From Bog-473 sp963850095 (GTDB lineage Bacteria > Actinomycetota > Acidimicrobiia > Acidimicrobiales > RAAP-2), in NCBI GenBank assembly GCA_963850095.1, contig CAWKJX010000004.1, forward strand, positions 248,001 to 312,000: a stretch of DNA of 64,000 bases. The letters run 5' to 3'. Of this stretch, positions 63,158 to 64,000 are shown one piece after another; within the stretch, counting starts at the first letter, position 1, and every line of letters begins with the position of its first letter. The translations under genes were made by a program, and so were the position numbers. The notes under the pieces are model-generated. The model ran no database searches. It saw only the letters and a list, made by a program, of their open reading frames with translations, and was not told the DNA's origin.

Positions 63158-63565
63158 ATGACCACGCTCCGACCGGCCCAGCTCGAGGACATCGCTTCGG
63201 TCCTGACCCTGTGGCGGGAGTCGGCGGAGCCGTCGTCGACCGACGACGCCGCGGCGCTGACCCGGCTGTTGGAGCACGAGCCGGGCGCCCTCATCCTCGG
63301 GGAGTCCTCGGGGCAGATCGTCGGGTCGGTGATCGCGGCGTGGGACGGCTGGCGGGGCACGATCTACCGGCTGGCCGTGGCGCCCTCGCACCGCCGCAGC
63401 GGTCTGGGCAGGCGACTGCTGCAGGCGGGGGTGCACCACCTCTCCGCGCACGGGGCGCGTCGCCTGCAGGCGACCGTGATCGAGACGGACGGGCGGGCGA
63501 TGGGCTTCTGGCGGTGTACCGACTGGCAGCAGGCGGGCGAGCAGACCCGCTTCACCCGAGGATGA
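63158..63565 (+). CDS. GNAT family N-acetyltransferase
   Basis: 135 residues. Acetyl-CoA binding motif in RLAVAPSHRRSGLGRRLLQA, with QATVIETDGRAMGFW in the second half. The acceptor is unknown. The ATG is placed after the TAACAT box. It is not clearly related to the GNAT at 47475 beyond the family fold. Confidence 0.88.
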   Translation: MTTLRPAQLEDIASVLTLWRESAEPSSTDDAAALTRLLEHEPGALILGESSGQIVGSVIAAWDGWRGTIYRLAVAPSHRRSGLGRRLLQAGVHHLSAHGARRLQATVIETDGRAMGFWRCTDWQQAGEQTRFTRG

Positions 63566-63731
63566 CCCGGGCCGGCACTGGGGTAGTCGCTGCGGTCGCG
63601 CGTGGTCAGGCACCAACGGTGTACTGGTCAGGCCGGTCCATGGAGCCGAACACGTAGGGCGCGGCCATCGGAGCCGGTGGATCGTCGGGCGACGCGTTGT
63701 CAGTGTCGAACGGGCGACCAGCCGCCTGACC

Positions 63732-63737
63732 TAGATT
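63732..63737 (+). promoter_or_regulatory. -10 candidate TAGATT
   Basis: TAGATT ends six bases before the GTG at 63744. The preceding gap 63566-63743 shows no gene. Confidence 0.35.
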
Positions 63738-63743
63738 CGACCG

Positions 63744-64000
63744 GTGAACTCCGCCGCCGCATCCCAGCCCTCCCTGTCCGCCGTCCTGCTCGGTACCGGG
63801 AACCCGCTGCCCGATCAGAACCGAGCGGGGGCGGCGACACTGATCAGGGCTGGGGCAAGGCGGTTCCTGGTCGATGCGGGTCGGGGTGTCTGCGTGCGAC
63901 TCGCCGGAGCCGGCACCCTGCCGATCATGCTCGAGGGTGTCCTCCTCACCCACCTCCACAGCGACCACATCTGCGACCTCAACGACGTCATCACGACGCA
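63744..64000 (+). CDS. Metallo-beta-lactamase-fold hydrolase (RNase Z-like), 5' part only
   Basis: The N-terminal 85 residues of an MBL-fold protein: LSAVLLGTGNPLPDQNRAGA, LVDAGRGVCVRLAGAG and the zinc motif THLHSDHICDLND. The opening resembles RNase Z/arylsulfatase-type members. It runs off the right edge. GTG start, leaderless layout. Confidence 0.85.
   Translation, partial: MNSAAASQPSLSAVLLGTGNPLPDQNRAGAATLIRAGARRFLVDAGRGVCVRLAGAGTLPIMLEGVLLTHLHSDHICDLNDVITT

Noticed and set aside
63606..63968. Minus-strand 120-residue frame at the right end
   Set aside because: It overlaps the MBL gene antisense and has no motif or start context.

Overview
The window is about 70% GC, densely coded, and rich in GTG/TTG starts and ATGA/GTGA/TTGA gene overlaps. 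Gene content and order point to an actinobacterium. The order includes rpsB-tsf-pyrH-frr-cdsA-dxr-rseP-ispG-proS, rimP-nusA-ylxR-infB-rbfA-truB-ribF-rpsO-pnp, dapA-rnj, and miaB-miaA-dapF-hflX. The class Acidimicrobiia seems most likely, judging from the secreted proteins with GYW.VASDGGIFDFGDA-type repeats, the Rv2578c-type radical SAM protein and the MtrA/MtrB/LpqB-like set. That placement is inference and was not computed. About 18 single-base reading-frame breaks are scattered over the window, many in genes that should be essential (infB, xerC, dxr, miaB, pnp, dapE). One break can be shown directly by comparing two near-identical gene copies. The pattern looks like a draft or single-read-type assembly with indel errors, so broken genes are annotated here over their full span.

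Layout. 1-3978 (minus): an extracellular solute-binding protein, then an MtrA-like response regulator, an MtrB-like kinase and the start of an LpqB-like lipoprotein. 4074-13229 (plus): xerC, then translation and envelope genes (rpsB, tsf, pyrH, frr, cdsA, dxr, rseP, ispG). 13253-25050 (plus): proS, then the rimP-to-infB transcription/translation operon with a TATAAT promoter and leader hairpin, rbfA, truB, ribF, rpsO and pnp. 25047-33089 (plus): M16 peptidase, dapB, two TetR regulators flanking a rhomboid protease, a ferritin-like di-iron protein, dapA and RNase J.

33.2-43.0 kb is an accessory segment between rnj and ftsK. It holds an exported DUF2510-type protein, a PadR-controlled membrane-protein operon with two matching operators, a methyltransferase, a phosphodiesterase, a tandem pair of secreted SGNH-type esterases, and a radical SAM gene under a LexA-box promoter. 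43.1-46.8 kb carries ftsK and a D,D-carboxypeptidase. 47-53.8 kb is a second accessory pocket of small, less GC-rich genes. 53.8-63.1 kb holds miaB-miaA-dapF-hflX, dapC, a LysR regulator, a broken cupin gene, dapD and dapE. The window ends in a GNAT gene and a truncated metallo-beta-lactamase-fold gene.

How the parts work together. Six genes of the succinylase route to meso-diaminopimelate and lysine (dapA, dapB, dapC, dapD, dapE, dapF) lie in this window. They sit with cell-wall and division functions (ftsK, D,D-carboxypeptidase, MtrAB-like system) and isoprenoid synthesis (dxr, ispG). Four local regulators each have a readable site next to their own gene or target: TetR, PadR (two sites), LysR and LexA. 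The TetR, LexA and main PadR sites lie inside the spacer of a recognisable promoter. Many genes have a TANNNT-type -10 box 6-10 bases before the start codon, which suggests leaderless transcripts.
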